From assembly GCA_964230195.1 (NCBI GenBank), contig CAXRGH010000069.1, forward strand, positions 1-33,563: a DNA stretch of 33,563 nt, written 5' to 3'. Below, one piece after another: positions 7,504 through 16,108 of this stretch; the first letter of the stretch is position 1, and the number at the start of each line of letters is the position of its first letter. Position numbers and translations under genes: made by a program. The DNA comes from CAXRGH01 sp964230195 (lineage in GTDB: Bacteria > Pseudomonadota > Gammaproteobacteria > Enterobacterales > Alteromonadaceae). Below the pieces are notes generated by a model. That model worked only from the letters and a program-made list of their open reading frames with translations, was not told the origin of the DNA and made no database searches.

Positions 7504-8145
7504 ATGGCAAAATTTTTGATCGCAGATGATCATCCACTGTTCAGAGATGCTCTCATAGCAGCACTTCATACTCATTTTGAAGATCTTAGAGTGGTTGAGT
7601 CAGACTCACTGGAATCTACGCTATCGCAGATAGAAGCTCATGAGGACATTGATTTATGCTTGCTTGATCTGCATATGCCAGGAAGCGGTGGTTTATATGG
7701 ACTTATTCGTCTTGTTGAAGATTTTCCCAAAGTGCCCGTGGTGGTGATTTCAGCGAGTGATGGTGCCAATGTGGTATCACAGGTGATGCGATTTGGAGCG
7801 AGAGCATTTGTTCCTAAATCATCGTCATCAAGAGAGATTTCATTAGCGATTAAACATGCACTGACTGGCGGCTACTGGCTGCCAGATGGCATCCCGGAAA
7901 GTGCATTATCCGCTTCGGAAGAAGACGTTTCGGTTGCCGATAAAGTAGCAACCTTAACGCCAAAACAACACAGCGTACTGCAGTTATTGCAAGCGGGTTT
8001 ACTCAACAAGCAGATTGCTGGTGAACTGCATATCACAGAAGCGACCGTGAAAGCGCATATTGGCGCTATTTTTAGGAAGTTAAACGTGAATACGCGAACT
8101 CAAGCGGTATTGCTAGCTGAGAAGTTACAACTATCGCCTGAATAG
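7504..8145 (+). CDS. LuxR/NarL-family response regulator (CrbR/ErdR-like, probable acs regulator)
   Basis: The 213-aa protein has an N-terminal receiver and a C-terminal LuxR-type helix-turn-helix. Receiver residues are the acidic pair Asp8-Asp9, the phospho-acceptor Asp55 (CLLDLHMPG), Ser83 and Lys105 (FVPKSSS). The DNA-binding domain (about 148-210) contains LTPKQHSVLQLLQAGLLNKQ and ITEATVKAHIGAIFRKL. I place the start at the ATG at 7504, because GGAAGGA lies 6 bases upstream and the domain begins at once. An ATG 15 bases earlier would put the ribosome site inside the gene. In Vibrio (CrbR) and Pseudomonas (ErdR), regulators of this type activate acs. The position right after acs suggests the same here, but this is inference. 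No sensor kinase gene is in the window. Confidence 0.85.
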   Translation: MAKFLIADDHPLFRDALIAALHTHFEDLRVVESDSLESTLSQIEAHEDIDLCLLDLHMPGSGGLYGLIRLVEDFPKVPVVVISASDGANVVSQVMRFGARAFVPKSSSSREISLAIKHALTGGYWLPDGIPESALSASEEDVSVADKVATLTPKQHSVLQLLQAGLLNKQIAGELHITEATVKAHIGAIFRKLNVNTRTQAVLLAEKLQLSPE

Positions 8146-8262
8146 TCAATGGTGTGATTATTGCCGACAATTGGCATTGATTGGTGAGCGTTCACAACAA
8201 AATTCAGCGATCGTGACTTCAATGTCATGATTGCTTTGATATTAATAATACTCCCAAGTTAT

Positions 8263-8287
8263 GCGCACCTTTTGGTGCGCGTTTTTT
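8263..8287 (+). terminator. Rho-independent terminator after the response regulator
   Basis: The stem GCGCACC / GGTGCGC (8263-8269 / 8274-8280) closes a TTTT loop and is followed by TTTTTT (8282-8287). It touches the 3' end of the convergent gene at 8286. Confidence 0.85.
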
Positions 8288-9116
8288 ATTCTACGAGTCG
8301 AATCTCGGTTTTTGACAAGTGTATTTTCTTATCTTTGTATAAAGCACCCAACGCTTTCTTGTAGGCGCCTTTACTTACACCAAACTGTGCTTTTATAGCG
8401 TCTGGCTCGCTTTTGTCTGTCAACCATAAAACACCCTCGTTGTCCTTCAACGCTTGAAGGATTTGTTGATAGAGGGATGCTCTACTCGTGTCATTATGAA
8501 ACTGCAAGCAAGTATCAATTTTGCCATCGGCTCTGATGGTTTTAATAAACCCTTGAAGGGAATCGCCTACTTGAATAGTGCCAAACACATCATTCTTGTG
8601 GAGTAAGCCAAGATGCGTATGATTTATTACAACTTTGAAGCCCATGGGAGAGCGTCCAGCAATCAGCAAACTGACGGATTGACCTTCTTGTAATCCATGA
8701 GAAGTTTCATGCAGGAAATGGCGAAGTTTTGAGGAGGCTACCAGTCGGTCTGTTTGACGATCGGCATAGACATAAACGACGTAGCTATATCCCGCTTCCA
8801 TCGGCCTGTCCTGTTGGTTGTGGGGAACAAGTATGTCTTTGTCCATGCCCCAATCTAAGAAAGCCCCAGCATTCGCTGTATCAACAACTTTAAGGCTTGC
8901 ACATTCACCAGCATAGACTTTTGGCTTTTCGAAACTTGCGACAAAATTTCCGTCACCATCCGTGTAGACTAAGACATCAAGCCAGTCGCCAATGCTTGGT
9001 GCTGAATCATAGCTACTACTCGGCAACAGAACTTGATGTTGTTCTGTGCCCAAATAAAGGCCAAACGGCGTCTCTTTAATGACTTGAAGACGATTGATTT
9101 TTCCCAGTTGCAGCAT
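8286..9116 (-). CDS. CvfB/YitL-type S1 RNA-binding protein
   Basis: The product resembles CvfB, a protein of three S1-like RNA-binding domains plus a C-terminal winged helix. In Staphylococcus it affects virulence gene expression, and in most bacteria its role is unknown. Visible are the N-terminal S1-like part LGKINRLQVIKETPFGLYL, a second one with GAFLDWGMDKDILVPHNQQ, a third with GLLHKNDVFGTIQVGDSLQG, and the winged-helix end KSEPDAIKAQFGVSKGAYKK followed by ALGALYKDKKI. I use the ATG at 9116 (276 aa), which begins with the family's usual MLQLGKINRL. A GTG at 9131 would add five residues. The gene stands alone and converges with the response regulator. It is cytoplasmic, with no membrane segment. 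Confidence 0.85.
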   Translation of the reverse strand: MLQLGKINRLQVIKETPFGLYLGTEQHQVLLPSSSYDSAPSIGDWLDVLVYTDGDGNFVASFEKPKVYAGECASLKVVDTANAGAFLDWGMDKDILVPHNQQDRPMEAGYSYVVYVYADRQTDRLVASSKLRHFLHETSHGLQEGQSVSLLIAGRSPMGFKVVINHTHLGLLHKNDVFGTIQVGDSLQGFIKTIRADGKIDTCLQFHNDTSRASLYQQILQALKDNEGVLWLTDKSEPDAIKAQFGVSKGAYKKALGALYKDKKIHLSKTEIRLVE

Positions 9117-9331
9117 AATTTTCTCAGGCACAGATGAATAGGCTCATAGTGTAAACGATATTGAAGCGCACGCTAACTTATTTTCGTGATAGAACAAGGG
9201 AATTCTTATTTTTCTTTGTCATGTCATCTAAGCGAGCCCATGAAATCTGGAGTCAAAGGGCCCGTTTGCTTTTCACAAACAAGGGTTTGCGGTATATTAC
9301 GAACCTCTACGGCATAACCATAAGGATCAGC

Positions 9332-10405
9332 ATGTCTCGCCCTGCAACAGCGTTAATCAATTTGAATGCGATTAAAAATAACTATCGTTATGCGAAAGCG
9401 TTGGGGAATGGAGCGAACACTGTGATGGTCATCAAGGCGAATGCTTACGGCCACGGAGCGATTGAAATAGCAGCTCACATGGACGCTGAAGTTGATATGT
9501 TTGGTGTTGCCTCCATTGATGAAGCTCAGAGCCTACGAGAATCTGGTATTGTCGCTCCAATTCTATTGATGGAAGGCTGTTTTGATGGCTCGGAATGGCC
9601 CATAGCAAGCAAGCTTAATTTAGATGTTGTTGTTCATTCGATGCAACAATGGCAAGAATTATCAGTGCAAGACACGGCTTTTTCGGTTTGGTTGAAAGTC
9701 GATACTGGCATGCACCGATTGGGCTTTACCATCCATGAAGCTGAGGCGCTTATATCAGAAATGCAGTCCCATGATAGTGTTGAGCGCCTGACATTAATGA
9801 CGCATTTAGCAGATGCGGACACCCCAGACAGTCCAGTTACCCAGCAGCAACTCAAACTTTTTGATGACTTGGCTCGCAAATATGCGTTACCAACCAGTAT
9901 TGCTAATTCGGCAGGTCTTTTATTTTGGCCAGACTCAAGAAGCCAATGGAATCGGCCAGGACTCATGCTGTACGGTACTGGTTTTAGTGCTAATGATTCA
10001 CTTCCAGTAGAACTATCACCTGTCATGTCTCTTGTCTCGAAGGTCATTGCTATTCGCTCCATTGAGGCTGGAGAGGCGGTTGGTTATAACTGTCAATGGA
10101 CAGCATCGCGAGCTTCTCGAATTGCAACGGTTGCGATCGGTTATGGTGATGGTTACCCGAGGAGTGCGCACAATGCCACTCCGGTTGTTATTAACGGAAA
10201 AGAACTGCCCTTGGTTGGGCGAGTATCCATGGATATGATTACCGTTGATGTGACGGATGTTCCTGACGTGGCAATCGGTGATTCTGTTGAGTTGTGGGGC
10301 AATCAATTGTCGGTCGCTCGGGTCGCCGAACATTGCAACAGTAACAGTTATGAAATGCTAACGCGGCTTGCGGAACGTGTTAAAAAAGTTTTTGTGACGA
10401 AATAG
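9332..10405 (+). CDS. alr: Alanine racemase (PLP-dependent)
   Basis: The enzyme interconverts L- and D-alanine and supplies D-alanine for peptidoglycan. From the ATG at 9332 the product is 357 aa, close to E. coli Alr (359). The PLP-binding lysine is Lys35 in VMVIKANAYGHG, and the second catalytic base is Tyr271 in AIGYGDGYPR. LKVDTGMHRLGF and the RPGLMLYG signature are also present. The start is fixed by AAGGA six bases upstream. The frame is open further upstream to 9161, but that extension has no similarity to the family. A TATATT box at 9293-9298 may be its -10 element. The product could equally be the catabolic paralogue DadX; no dadA neighbour supports that. A weak hairpin with a T run follows near 10433-10452. 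Confidence 0.92.
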   Translation: MSRPATALINLNAIKNNYRYAKALGNGANTVMVIKANAYGHGAIEIAAHMDAEVDMFGVASIDEAQSLRESGIVAPILLMEGCFDGSEWPIASKLNLDVVVHSMQQWQELSVQDTAFSVWLKVDTGMHRLGFTIHEAEALISEMQSHDSVERLTLMTHLADADTPDSPVTQQQLKLFDDLARKYALPTSIANSAGLLFWPDSRSQWNRPGLMLYGTGFSANDSLPVELSPVMSLVSKVIAIRSIEAGEAVGYNCQWTASRASRIATVAIGYGDGYPRSAHNATPVVINGKELPLVGRVSMDMITVDVTDVPDVAIGDSVELWGNQLSVARVAEHCNSNSYEMLTRLAERVKKVFVTK

Positions 10406-10465
10406 CGTACTCGCTCTTTTGCTTGTTTATTGAGCAGTATGCTGGCTTTTTTTACCAAAACGGCG

Positions 10466-10491
10466 AAAAGCCCGGCAGCTTGCTGCGCGGG
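10466..10491 (-). terminator. Probable terminator of the MlaC-like gene
   Basis: On the minus strand CCCG-CG-CAGC (10491-10482) pairs with GCTG-C-CGGG (10479-10471) with a small internal bulge, and C plus TTTT follow (10469-10466). It lies about 40 bases past the stop of the gene at 10533-11222. Confidence 0.6.
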
Positions 10492-10532
10492 AGTGTGTCA
10501 ACGTGACTATTTGTACTATCGTTTTCGGTACA

Positions 10533-11222
10533 CTATTCGCTGCGGGCATGAGCAAAAGACACAGGCATTGCGGCTTTTTCTGCTAACATATCGTTGACGT
10601 AACCTAATCCTTTTGATTCAACAATGGCTTCCAGCTCTGATTTTTTTGCGTCCAATAGGCTGATCCCTTCAACAAGCATGTCATAGGCTGCCCAGGTATT
10701 ATCTTTCTGTTTTCTCAATTTAAAAGCCAATTGAATGTTCGGTTTTCCAGTTTCTAATATGGTGGCTTTTACAACAGCCACTTTCCGTGAATTGACATTG
10801 GAGGGTGGATGATAAATCACCTTCTGTCCGGTATATTGGGTGAATACTCCGGCGTAAATAGTGATAAGGTACTGCTTAAAATTGTTAATGAATATTTTGA
10901 GCTGTTCATCGTTCAATTGTTTCTTTTGGGGATCTTTTTCTAGGCGTAAGGTTCGAAGTGTTTTACCAAGGGCTTTAAGGGCCGCATATTGATAGTCAAC
11001 ATAAGGTAAAAGCTCGTCCCTAACAATGTCTTTGTAGTGTTCTTTGTTTTTCTTCAGAGCAGGGAGGTTTGATTTAACTCGCTCGAATGTTTTATTACCA
11101 ACGGATTCAATCAGCTTATGGGGATTGCGTTCATCAATTACACTTGAACAAACGGCTTGGAAAGAGGTGATAAAACAACACAAAGAAAACATGACAATGT
11201 AACGAGAGATAAAGGTGATCAT
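10533..11222 (-). CDS. MlaC/Ttg2D-family phospholipid-binding protein (stand-alone)
   Basis: The 229-aa protein has an N-terminal hydrophobic segment (about 6-24) acting as a signal sequence and belongs by its pattern to the MlaC (Ttg2D) family of periplasmic phospholipid carriers. Family features are a helical N-terminal part with a conserved VDYQYAALKALGK region, the segment FKQYLITIYAGVFTQYTGQK, and the hallmark end YDMLVEGISLLDAKKSELEA. The usual MlaF-E-D-B partners are absent. The gene is single, with a terminator behind it and divergent from the sulfatases, so this is probably a paralogue used apart from the canonical Mla transporter. The ATG at 11222 lacks a good Shine-Dalgarno; Met11 is an alternative. 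Lipid traffic is inferred from the family only. Confidence 0.75.
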   Translation of the reverse strand: MITFISRYIVMFSLCCFITSFQAVCSSVIDERNPHKLIESVGNKTFERVKSNLPALKKNKEHYKDIVRDELLPYVDYQYAALKALGKTLRTLRLEKDPQKKQLNDEQLKIFINNFKQYLITIYAGVFTQYTGQKVIYHPPSNVNSRKVAVVKATILETGKPNIQLAFKLRKQKDNTWAAYDMLVEGISLLDAKKSELEAIVESKGLGYVNDMLAEKAAMPVSFAHARSE

Positions 11223-11376
11223 GGCGCCCAGTTGCTGGTAGTTAAATAAATATCAGGGCGTTAGTATCAGTAAATTCAACTGAAAGTGCAACCTTTGGTG
11301 CTTGGAAACGTTGGTACTAAAAAAGAGAATAATGTTTTAATTGTGCGGATTTATCAGGTAAGGGGTTTTAATTGTG

Positions 11377-13041
11377 ATGAAAACCGAAAAGTTTTTGAAC
11401 GTGACTCAAGGTATTAAAGTCCTTTCTTTTTGTGCTGCATTGGTTGTTTTTCAGGGCTGTGGCGGCGGAACTGACTCGGCCTCTGACCTGGTTGACGATG
11501 ATCAGTCTTCACCGCCACAAGTCATTAATGTTCCTGTTGCAGGAACGGTAGGAATTACGGGTGAACAAACGATAGGCAGTGTGTTAACCGTCAACCCGGA
11601 TTTAAGTGATGAAAATGGATTGGGGGAATTGAGTTATCAGTGGCAGTTGAATGGTTCGGACATCGATGGAGAGAACCTATTGACACTGACCATCCCAGAT
11701 ATCGCCGCTGATGGAGTGATTGCAGTAACCGTTACCTTTGTTGATGGCGATGGCTTTTCAGAATCTGTCACCAGTCAACCCATTAACATTATCCAACTCC
11801 CCTCGGTGGTACAAAAAAACAATGTGTTACTGATCGTCGGTGATGACATGGGGCTAGATACTTTGTCACTTTACCCGTATTCCACCGATGTCCCTCCAAC
11901 CCCAAATTTGAATGCATTAGCAGCGAATGGTGTTATTTTTGATAATGTATGGGCAACGCCTGTATGCACAACAACCCGCGGATCATTAATGACGGGTATG
12001 TACGGTGTCCATAGCGGCGTTGCAGAAAACTCATCTATCATGGATACCGAACTTGATTTATTACCCAAAGCACTGAAAGCGTCTCTTGGCACTGATGCTG
12101 TTAATACGGCTATTTTTGGGAAATGGCATCTCGCTGGTAACAACGGAGATTTGGCGCATCCTCAACTCAGTGGATTTGATCGATTTGTCGGAAATATGAA
12201 GGGAAGTGTGGGAAATTATAATCAATGGCAACAAGTAATAGATGGTATTGAAACGACACAAACAGACTACCATACCAGTGTGATCACCGATGCTGCTATT
12301 GAGTGGATAAGTCAACAAACCAACGCGTGGTTTGCTTATGTTGCCTATGCATCTCCCCATACACCTTTTCATCTTCCACCGTCTGAACTGCATTCATACG
12401 ATGATTTGTCGGGAAGTGATGCCGATATCGAGGCACAACCACGGCAGTATTTTAATGCCATGTTAGAGAGTATGGACACCGAGATCGGGCGATTACTCAA
12501 CGGAATGTCAGATGAGCAGTTAGCCAATACAACAGTGATTTTTATGGGAGATAATGGCACGGGGAATCAGGTGTCTGATAAAACGGTTTTTCCTAATCGT
12601 CATGTTAAAGGCACTTTATATGAGGGAGGTATTCGAGTGCCCATGGTAGTCAGTGGCGCTAACGTCTCCCTTGCCAATAGCCGAGTGGATGCGTTGGTTA
12701 ATTCAACGGACATATACAGTACAGTACTATCATTGATGGGATCACAACATGATGTGCCACAGACCAGCATTAATTTTGCGCCACTTTTAAACTCCAACGA
12801 TATTATTCACGAGCGCACGTTCAACTACAGCGAGACAGTCAGTGATAGATTTACTGGGTACACAGTGTCTGATGGAATATACAAACTGATTGTCAGTGAT
12901 GAAGGGGAACGTCAGTTGTACCATATCGCTAATGATTTTGATGAAGACAATAATTTGACTGGAGATTCGGCGTTGGCTGATATCGAAAATACCCTTGTTA
13001 GCTATGGTGAAAACTTACGCGCCCTAACGTTAGTAGATTGA
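11377..13041 (+). CDS. Lipoprotein sulfatase with N-terminal Ig-like domain and CTTTR active-site motif
   Basis: The 554-aa protein has a lipoprotein signal (LVVFQGC, lipid Cys about 28) and a short acidic linker. An Ig-like domain of about 85 residues follows (AGTVGITGEQTIGSV to VTSQPI, with the typical LSYQWQLNGSDI). A sulfatase domain comes next from about residue 149. Metal ligands are in VLLIVGDDMG and IFMGDNGTG, and GKWHLAGN and LYEGGIRVPM are further family motifs. The modified residue would be Cys197 in VCTTTRGSLMTG, where the usual CxPxR has Thr instead of Pro. The preferred ATG is at 11377; a GTG one codon earlier is in frame. It should sit on the cell surface or in the periplasm and cleave sulfate esters of a polysaccharide. 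The substrate is unknown. Confidence 0.85.
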   Translation: MKTEKFLNVTQGIKVLSFCAALVVFQGCGGGTDSASDLVDDDQSSPPQVINVPVAGTVGITGEQTIGSVLTVNPDLSDENGLGELSYQWQLNGSDIDGENLLTLTIPDIAADGVIAVTVTFVDGDGFSESVTSQPINIIQLPSVVQKNNVLLIVGDDMGLDTLSLYPYSTDVPPTPNLNALAANGVIFDNVWATPVCTTTRGSLMTGMYGVHSGVAENSSIMDTELDLLPKALKASLGTDAVNTAIFGKWHLAGNNGDLAHPQLSGFDRFVGNMKGSVGNYNQWQQVIDGIETTQTDYHTSVITDAAIEWISQQTNAWFAYVAYASPHTPFHLPPSELHSYDDLSGSDADIEAQPRQYFNAMLESMDTEIGRLLNGMSDEQLANTTVIFMGDNGTGNQVSDKTVFPNRHVKGTLYEGGIRVPMVVSGANVSLANSRVDALVNSTDIYSTVLSLMGSQHDVPQTSINFAPLLNSNDIIHERTFNYSETVSDRFTGYTVSDGIYKLIVSDEGERQLYHIANDFDEDNNLTGDSALADIENTLVSYGENLRALTLVD

Positions 13042-13125
13042 CGATTGTAATGACTTTGTAAATGAACTATCCCTCTCAGTATTCAGCTTGATAGGATAAT
13101 CAAAAAATTAAGAGCCTCATCAACC

Positions 13126-14727
13126 ATGTATAAACTTTCATTGTGTGCAGTCCTTGCCGTTGGTCTATTTTCAAGCTTAAGTGAGGCAAAGCAGTCTGGC
13201 GTTGCCATTGCCAATAAACCTAACGTTATTTATATTCTGGCCGATGACCTTGGCTACGGTGATATCAAAAGTTTTAATCCTGAGAGCCGCCTGAATACCA
13301 AGCATATTGATCGTTTGGCGTCTGAGGGGATTCGATTTACCGACATGCATACGAATTCTTCGGTCTGCACACCAACTCGCTATGGGCTATTAACGGGGCG
13401 GTACGCTTGGCGTTCGCCACTGAAAAGAGGCGTAGTCAACGGTCACGATACAGCCTTGATTTCTGACGATACACCGACAATAGGTAAATTCCTGCAACAA
13501 CACGCGTATAACACCGCACTCGTCGGGAAGTGGCATTTGGGTATGGATTGGTCATGGAAAAAAGGTAAAAAGCCTTCACCTGATGGGCGCTGGGTCGACT
13601 TTCAAAAACCCATCGCTAATGGTCCAGTTACGCGAGGTTTTGACACTTACTTTGGTATATCTGCATCTTTGAATATGGCGCCACATGTCTATATTGAGCA
13701 GGATCGTGTTATTAATAACGAACTCACATTTTTAGCTGACAAAAAAGCCATCAAAAAAGCGGGATTGGTGAGCGCAAAACCCGGTTGGCGTGACAGCCAG
13801 TTTATTCAATCAGAGGTGATGGGGACGTTGTTTGACAAATCAATTGAATGGATTGGACAGCGAGCAAAGGAGAAATCTCCCTTCTTCTTATATTTACCAC
13901 TGAATGCACCTCACTCGCCCATTGTTCCTATTGAGCCTTTCAAAGATAAGAGCAAGTTGTCACCTCATGGCGACTTTACATTAGAGATGGATCATCATGT
14001 TGGTCGCTTGATGGCCGCCCTCAAAACTTTAAATATTGATGACAATACAATAGTCATATTTACTGCTGATAATGGTGTGTCGCCAATGGCGAAGTTAGCA
14101 CCAATGCAGGTTAAAGGGCATTACTCGAGTGGTTTGTATCGTGGTCTCAAGGGCTCTTTGTATGAGGGAGGACATCGGGTGCCTTTCATCGTGCGTTGGC
14201 CGTCCGTTATCAAAGCAGGGCAGGTGTCTGATTTCCACATTTCCATTACCGATTTTTACGCCACTATGGCAGATATTCTGGGCCAACCATTAAGTCAAAA
14301 TGAAGCACCAGACAGCGTCAGTTTTTATCCTGAATTACGTGGTGAACGCCGAAACGATTTAGCCCGAGGTGGTGTTGTCTACCATTCTGACGCAGGTTTT
14401 TACAGTATTCGCCACGGACAATGGAAGTTGATTTTGCATGAGGGAGCGGGAAGTCGACGTAATAATCCCAAGGATACTCCCATCAAAAATCCAGCAGAAA
14501 TGCAGTTGTTTGACATGGAAAGCGATCCTGCTGAGACTGTTAACCTCTATCAATCTCACCCTGAAAAAGTGAACGAGTTAATGGCTTTGTTATCGGACTT
14601 GATAAAACGTGGGCGCACTCGTCAAGGACAGACAATGAATAACGATGCTCCTTATGGCAGCAAACCATGGGTGGGAATAGAAGCGCTAAAATTGTCTAGA
14701 GACGATTTGAATATGACTTCTCAATGA
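13126..14727 (+). CDS. Exported arylsulfatase-type sulfatase
   Basis: The 533-aa protein has a Sec signal peptide (about 1-21, ending SLSEAK) and a type I sulfatase domain that fills the rest. The metal-binding pair Asp40-Asp41 is in YILADDLGYGD. The formylglycine precursor is Cys81 in the canonical VCTPTRYGLLTGRYAW. ALVGKWHLG, the IFTADNGVS metal site and SLYEGGHRVPF complete the active site. The C-terminal subdomain ends with the common QLFDMESDPAETVNL pattern. It follows the first sulfatase by 84 bases on the same strand and probably shares its transcript. Maturation requires formylglycine-generating enzyme, which is not in this window. Sulfate release from marine polysaccharide is the likely role; the substrate cannot be told from the sequence. 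Confidence 0.9.
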   Translation: MYKLSLCAVLAVGLFSSLSEAKQSGVAIANKPNVIYILADDLGYGDIKSFNPESRLNTKHIDRLASEGIRFTDMHTNSSVCTPTRYGLLTGRYAWRSPLKRGVVNGHDTALISDDTPTIGKFLQQHAYNTALVGKWHLGMDWSWKKGKKPSPDGRWVDFQKPIANGPVTRGFDTYFGISASLNMAPHVYIEQDRVINNELTFLADKKAIKKAGLVSAKPGWRDSQFIQSEVMGTLFDKSIEWIGQRAKEKSPFFLYLPLNAPHSPIVPIEPFKDKSKLSPHGDFTLEMDHHVGRLMAALKTLNIDDNTIVIFTADNGVSPMAKLAPMQVKGHYSSGLYRGLKGSLYEGGHRVPFIVRWPSVIKAGQVSDFHISITDFYATMADILGQPLSQNEAPDSVSFYPELRGERRNDLARGGVVYHSDAGFYSIRHGQWKLILHEGAGSRRNNPKDTPIKNPAEMQLFDMESDPAETVNLYQSHPEKVNELMALLSDLIKRGRTRQGQTMNNDAPYGSKPWVGIEALKLSRDDLNMTSQ

Positions 14728-14728
14728 T

Positions 14729-14748
14729 GCCGAACTATTCGGCTTTTT
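14729..14748 (+). terminator. Terminator of the sulfatase pair, overlapping the convergent gene's stop
   Basis: GCCGAA (14729-14734) pairs with TTCGGC (14738-14743), followed by TTTTT (14744-14748). The 3-nt loop CTA is the complement of the TAG stop of the convergent J-domain gene, so both genes end inside one hairpin. Confidence 0.7.
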
Positions 14749-15958
14749 GAGGCTGTTTAAGACTCTTGAGTAGCAAAGAGTATGCTTTATTGATGGCTTT
14801 CATTCGGCTCTCCGCTTCGCCAACCACCTGCTCCCCCAGGTGGTGAAGACGGTCGGGGTGAAACTTGATGACAAGCCGTCGATAGGCTCTTTTGAGTTCT
14901 GCCTCGGTGAACCCAGAGTTCAATCCGAATATCGTTAATGCGTGTTGAGGAATTTGAGCGCTAGCCCTTTGCTTTATTGTTTCGCGGCTTGATGTTTTGT
15001 ATTCGGCATATTGGGAACTCTTGAGTCCTGTGATGGACTCTGCTTTGGTGATGAACAGTCTGTGCGCATCGCTTACTATGCCAGTGTGGCATGCAATGTT
15101 GACCAACATGTCTATCAGGTGTCGCCTTAGATTGCGTTGAGTGCTGGTTGCCTGCGTGAATTCGTTGAGATAATGGGCAAAACTGAGTGGAGCATGCCTC
15201 ACTTCTTCAACATGATGAAAAGCCATGATCAATTCATTTTTTGCAGGTTTGAAATGTGCTATTAGAAAGCGTTTAAAGTAGTCTGCAGCGTACTTTTCAA
15301 TTTTAATGTGTTGTTTTGTGAATAAACTGAAAATAGCGGCAACGAGTTGCATGAGTAGCTGACGCTCTGTCGGCGCTTGAGGCGGCGCTTTGCTAACATT
15401 CGCTGTCTGTTTGGCACTGGCTTGGCTGCCGTGATCGAGTATATGTTCAATCAAAGATACCATCACGTCTTTATCTTTTGTGAGGTGTATTGTACCTGTT
15501 TCGCCGATCAGGGTTTGCTGATTAAAATTCGCTTTTCCAAGTTTCACATCTAATTCTTCGATGTGGTATTGCTTATTATGAAGTGTCAGTTCACCATTTG
15601 CTTGTATTTTACAACCGAGATAATCGATACACCCATTATGTTCTAGCTGTGTAAGATATTGATTTAACCTTTTTTTATACGATTTAGTACTCAGGTAATC
15701 GTAAGCCACCAACAGCTTTTGCTCATCTTGTTTTACCCGATAGCCAAAGGTGAATGCTTTGGTGTCATCACAAATAACCTGAATCTCCGGCTGGCCATGA
15801 TAAGCAGAGTCGTCAGTCACTTTGGCTAGGGTGATATGCTTAATTTCGCCAAAGTGCTTGACCTGGTTACCGTACTCAAAGCGATTGGGGAAGACACGCA
15901 GTCCATTAACGTATAGCGGGCGATCAAATTTTATTTGCTTTGCGTTAACATGGCGCAT
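14735..15958 (-). CDS. TerB/J-domain co-chaperone-like protein (DjlA-like C-terminus)
   Basis: The 407-aa protein has three parts. The first 185 residues are beta-rich, with no membrane segment and no family I recognise; the pattern suggests repeated PH-like strands. Residues about 200-310 (LLMQLVAAIFSLFTKQHIKI and following) resemble the helical TerB-like domain of DjlA. The last 70 residues are a J domain (HALTIFGLNSGFTEAELKRA, then YRRLVIKFHPDRLHHLGE) with the essential His-Pro-Asp at 367-369. It should stimulate an Hsp70 (DnaK) ATPase. DjlA has an N-terminal membrane anchor, which this protein lacks. The gene converges with the sulfatase gene, with 7 bases between the stops. The client is unknown. 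Confidence 0.8.
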   Translation of the reverse strand: MRHVNAKQIKFDRPLYVNGLRVFPNRFEYGNQVKHFGEIKHITLAKVTDDSAYHGQPEIQVICDDTKAFTFGYRVKQDEQKLLVAYDYLSTKSYKKRLNQYLTQLEHNGCIDYLGCKIQANGELTLHNKQYHIEELDVKLGKANFNQQTLIGETGTIHLTKDKDVMVSLIEHILDHGSQASAKQTANVSKAPPQAPTERQLLMQLVAAIFSLFTKQHIKIEKYAADYFKRFLIAHFKPAKNELIMAFHHVEEVRHAPLSFAHYLNEFTQATSTQRNLRRHLIDMLVNIACHTGIVSDAHRLFITKAESITGLKSSQYAEYKTSSRETIKQRASAQIPQHALTIFGLNSGFTEAELKRAYRRLVIKFHPDRLHHLGEQVVGEAESRMKAINKAYSLLLKSLKQPQKAE

Positions 15959-16108
15959 TCATCAGTATCCATCCAATAGGCTTAGCTGTGAGTATGACAC
16001 AAAATAGTTCTAGTGCTTTAGTTTTAGATTTTGGAATCTCACTAAATTATTTTTAGCGCTCTTCTATACTGAAGATAACTGAAAAAAGTGAGTAAAAGGA
16101 TTTCGTTG

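Noticed and set aside
9634..10062. Open frame of 142 codons on the minus strand
   Set aside because: It is antisense within alr, with no family features and no ribosome site.
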